From: Deltaproteobacteria bacterium
GTDB taxonomy: Bacteria > Desulfobacterota > Desulfobulbia > Desulfobulbales > VMSU01
Direction of reading: 5' to 3'
DNA length: 16,050 nucleotides
Assembly (NCBI GenBank): GCA_024274995.1
Contig: JAJSAA010000172.1
Coordinates: 1-16,050, forward strand
Positions 13,758 to 16,050 of the stretch are shown here, in pieces (the first letter of the stretch is position 1; every line of letters starts with the position of its first letter). The translations under genes were made by a program, and so were the position numbers. The notes beneath the pieces are model-generated. The model had not been told where the DNA came from. It was given only the letters and a program-made list of their open reading frames with translations, and searched no databases.

Positions 13758-16050
13758 ATGACTAAGACTACCCACATAAAGCAGGGCAGTATATTAAGCT
13801 CACCGCTGTTCCGCCGTTTTCTGGCCCCCATCGTTCTTACCATGCTGGTCTTTACCATGGCCATTTATTTCCTTGCCGTATCCTACCTCAAAAATCTGGT
13901 CTATTCCCTGGAAGAAAAATCGGTAATGACCAATTTGAATGATATTCACAGCCTTATTGAGGCTAATTATTATGCCACCGAGGCCTATAAGAAATCGGTC
14001 ATGTCCGCTCATCGCCGGGAGATGAAGAATATTACCCTCTTTGCCGAGACCTATCTGAAAAACAAGGTGGCTCAGGTCAATGAGGGGTTGATCAGCAAGA
14101 AGGATGCCCAGGCCTCCGCCCTTGCCGAGCTGCGGCAGTTTAAGTATGGTCCCAAGAAGGAAAATTTTGTCTGGGTGTCGGATTATAACGGTTATTTTCT
14201 GTCCAATCCCGACCCCAAGATGAATAAAACCGATTTTTCTGAGGTGCGGGATGTCTTTGGTAATTACATCCTTACCCCTCTGATTCAGAAGGCCCTGGCT
14301 AAAGGCGAGGGCTATCACTCCTATTGGTGGCAGCGGCCTGGTTCTGATCTGCCGGCCGAAAAATTATCGTACGCCAGGGTCTTTCCGCAATGGGAGTGGA
14401 TCATCGGTACCGGGGTATTTATTGATGACCTGCAGGCCGAGATTCTGGTGCGTAAGGAAAAGATGATCGGGGAATTAAGGCGTATTCTAAAACCCATTGT
14501 TGTTGGTAAAACCGGTTATATCTATATATTTGATGCCTGGAATAATGTCATTATTCATCCCGATCAAAAACTGGAAAATACCGATATCTCCAACCTGATT
14601 AACCCTCTAACCAAGCATAAACTGGTGGATGACCTCATCGCCGCCTCCCGCACCAAGAGCCAGAAACTGGTCTATAAATGGAATAAACCTTTTGATCCTA
14701 AACATTATATATACGATAAAATTGACTGGGTGCAGCATGTCAAGGGCTTTAACTGGTATATCGTCGCCTCGGTCTATACCGATGAGTTGAATGCCAGTTC
14801 CTATATGTTGCGGAACAAGATTTTGATTATCGGCGCCGTGGTGGTACTGATGTCTATTTTTATTGTCGCCCTGCTCATGGGCCGGCTTTTAATGCCCATT
14901 CGCAGTCTGTCCATAACTGCCGGCCGGGTTGAGGAGGGCGATCTGCTGGCCCGTTGTGATGAAAGGGGCAATGATGAAATAAGCGTTCTGGGCCGGGCTT
15001 TTAACCGCATGGTGGAGAGGCTGCGGGAGAATATTGAGGAGTTGGATCATAAGGTTATGGAGCGTACCCGGAGGTTAAACCTGGCCAATGAGGATTTGAT
15101 TTCTATGGTGGATCGTCTGGAGCGCCATAACGAAGAGATTACCTATCTTAATGTTCTGGCCGAACAGCTCCAGGCCTGTAATGAATTGGCCGATACCCCG
15201 CCGGTGGTGGCTGATGCCATGGTCAGGCTCTTCCCGCAATGCGGGGGGATGCTGGCCATAGCTGACAGCAAGGGTGAGACCTTGAGCCAGGTGATATCAT
15301 GGGGTGGTTATGAGTCGGGAAAGGACGATTTTGCTGTATCTCAATGCCTGGCCTTCAAGGACAATAAAATTCATTTATCCGAACGTCCCGGTATGCAGCC
15401 CCTCTGTAAACATATCCAGCCTGTTGGTGAGGAGCATTTATCCCTTTGCCTGCCTCTCTGCAGCCAGGCTCAGGTGCTTGGCATGATATATCTGCAATGC
15501 GCCGGGGAAGTTAAGCATCTGAGCGCCGATGAGAAGAGCCGTCGTCTGAACCATCTTTATCGTCTGGCGCTCACCGTAACCGATCAATTGGCCATGACCA
15601 TGGCTAATTTGCGGCTCATGACCCGGCTCCAGAACCTTTCGGTACGTGATGGTCTCACTGGTCTCTTTAACCGGCGTTATATGGAAGAGACCATGAATCG
15701 GGAATTTCAGTTGGCTAAACGCCATGAGGCTAAAGTGGGAGTCATTATGTTAGATGTGGATTTCTTCAAGAAATTCAATGATACCTACGGCCACGAGGCT
15801 GGTGATCTGGTGCTGGTGGAATTGTCCCGTCTCATGCGGGACAATGTCAGGCAAGAGGATATTGTCTGCCGTTACGGCGGTGAGGAGTTTGTCATTATTA
15901 TGCCCAGCACCCCCCTGGAGTTAGTAGCCCAGCGCGCCGAGTTAATAAGAAAGATGGTCGATGAGGAACTGAGGCTGGAATATAACGAGCATAAAATTCA
16001 TGTCACCATCTCCATGGGCGCCGCCTGTTATCCCGATCATGGTGAGCAGC
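13758..16050 (+). CDS. Membrane diguanylate cyclase, Cache-HAMP-GAF-GGDEF (3' end beyond window)
   Basis: A continuous frame from the ATG at 13758 runs off the right edge (764 codons). TM1 (about 22-44) and TM2 (about 355-377) flank a periplasmic sensor of about 310 residues containing two Cache-like modules. FVWVSDYNGYFLSNPD is followed by WEWIIGTGVFIDD in the first, and TGYIYIFDAWNNVIIHPD by FNWYIVASVYTDEL in the second. A HAMP domain (PIRSLSITAGRVEEGDLLAR...GRAFNRMVERL), a coiled coil, a GAF domain (about 480-620) and a GGDEF domain follow. The last has DGLTGLFNRRYM (631 onward), active-site GGEEF (707-711) and an intact RxxD inhibitory site RQED (698-701). It should make c-di-GMP from two GTP in response to a periplasmic small ligand, with product inhibition. 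The ligand is unknown. No clear ribosome binding site is visible; an in-frame TTG lies a few codons upstream. A C-terminal domain beyond the window cannot be excluded. Confidence 0.95.
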   Translation, partial: MTKTTHIKQGSILSSPLFRRFLAPIVLTMLVFTMAIYFLAVSYLKNLVYSLEEKSVMTNLNDIHSLIEANYYATEAYKKSVMSAHRREMKNITLFAETYLKNKVAQVNEGLISKKDAQASALAELRQFKYGPKKENFVWVSDYNGYFLSNPDPKMNKTDFSEVRDVFGNYILTPLIQKALAKGEGYHSYWWQRPGSDLPAEKLSYARVFPQWEWIIGTGVFIDDLQAEILVRKEKMIGELRRILKPIVVGKTGYIYIFDAWNNVIIHPDQKLENTDISNLINPLTKHKLVDDLIAASRTKSQKLVYKWNKPFDPKHYIYDKIDWVQHVKGFNWYIVASVYTDELNASSYMLRNKILIIGAVVVLMSIFIVALLMGRLLMPIRSLSITAGRVEEGDLLARCDERGNDEISVLGRAFNRMVERLRENIEELDHKVMERTRRLNLANEDLISMVDRLERHNEEITYLNVLAEQLQACNELADTPPVVADAMVRLFPQCGGMLAIADSKGETLSQVISWGGYESGKDDFAVSQCLAFKDNKIHLSERPGMQPLCKHIQPVGEEHLSLCLPLCSQAQVLGMIYLQCAGEVKHLSADEKSRRLNHLYRLALTVTDQLAMTMANLRLMTRLQNLSVRDGLTGLFNRRYMEETMNREFQLAKRHEAKVGVIMLDVDFFKKFNDTYGHEAGDLVLVELSRLMRDNVRQEDIVCRYGGEEFVIIMPSTPLELVAQRAELIRKMVDEELRLEYNEHKIHVTISMGAACYPDHGEQ

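Noticed and set aside
13800..14318. 172-codon minus-strand frame inside the diguanylate cyclase
   Set aside because: It is antisense to the well-supported Cache sensor region and has no independent evidence.

Overview
The window looks like chromosomal DNA from a Gram-negative bacterium. Lipid A/KDO genes (lpxC, lpxK, waaA) and murJ are present, base composition is moderate, starts include TTG, and there are two large c-di-GMP signalling proteins. I infer a deltaproteobacterium-like (Desulfobacterota, perhaps Desulfobulbales) origin from overall gene flavour and repeat type; this is a guess without a database search. I see no RNA genes, CRISPR, phage or plasmid functions.

Layout. (1) 1-1075: the 5' part of a large minus-strand gene of unrecognised function, cut by the window edge. 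(2) 1076-1524: a 449-bp divergent gap with two hairpin-forming sequences. (3) 1525-2595: a REC-HD-GYP response regulator (predicted c-di-GMP phosphodiesterase). (4) 2596-3040: two diverged copies of a palindromic, REP/MITE-like repeat unit. The second copy runs into the 3' end of lpxC and supplies about its last 24 codons. (5) 2967-6485, minus strand: lpxC, then lpxK and waaA. Transcription runs waaA->lpxK (8-bp overlap) ->lpxC (after a 221-bp gap). Together they cover the committed deacetylation of UDP-acyl-GlcNAc, lipid A 4'-phosphorylation and KDO addition. (6) 6544-7293, plus: rsmE, divergent from waaA with a 58-bp gap. (7) 7334-8920, minus: murJ, convergent with rsmE. (8) 9141-13121, plus: typA/bipA, a GNAT acetyltransferase with a TTG start, and a BchE-like B12-binding/radical SAM gene split by an in-frame TAA. 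(9) 13146-13496, minus: a small three-helix membrane protein. (10) 13758-16050, plus: a Cache-HAMP-GAF-GGDEF diguanylate cyclase, cut by the window edge.

How the genes work together. Region 5 is an outer-membrane lipid A/KDO block, and murJ adds envelope (peptidoglycan) export. The HD-GYP regulator and the GGDEF protein are opposing c-di-GMP enzymes about 11 kb apart; nothing in the sequence shows that they act as a pair.

I found no convincing undescribed multi-gene system. The observations most worth following up are the repeat-derived C-terminus of LpxC, the clean nonsense codon in the BchE-like gene, and an intrinsic-terminator-like hairpin directly in front of the typA ribosome binding site.
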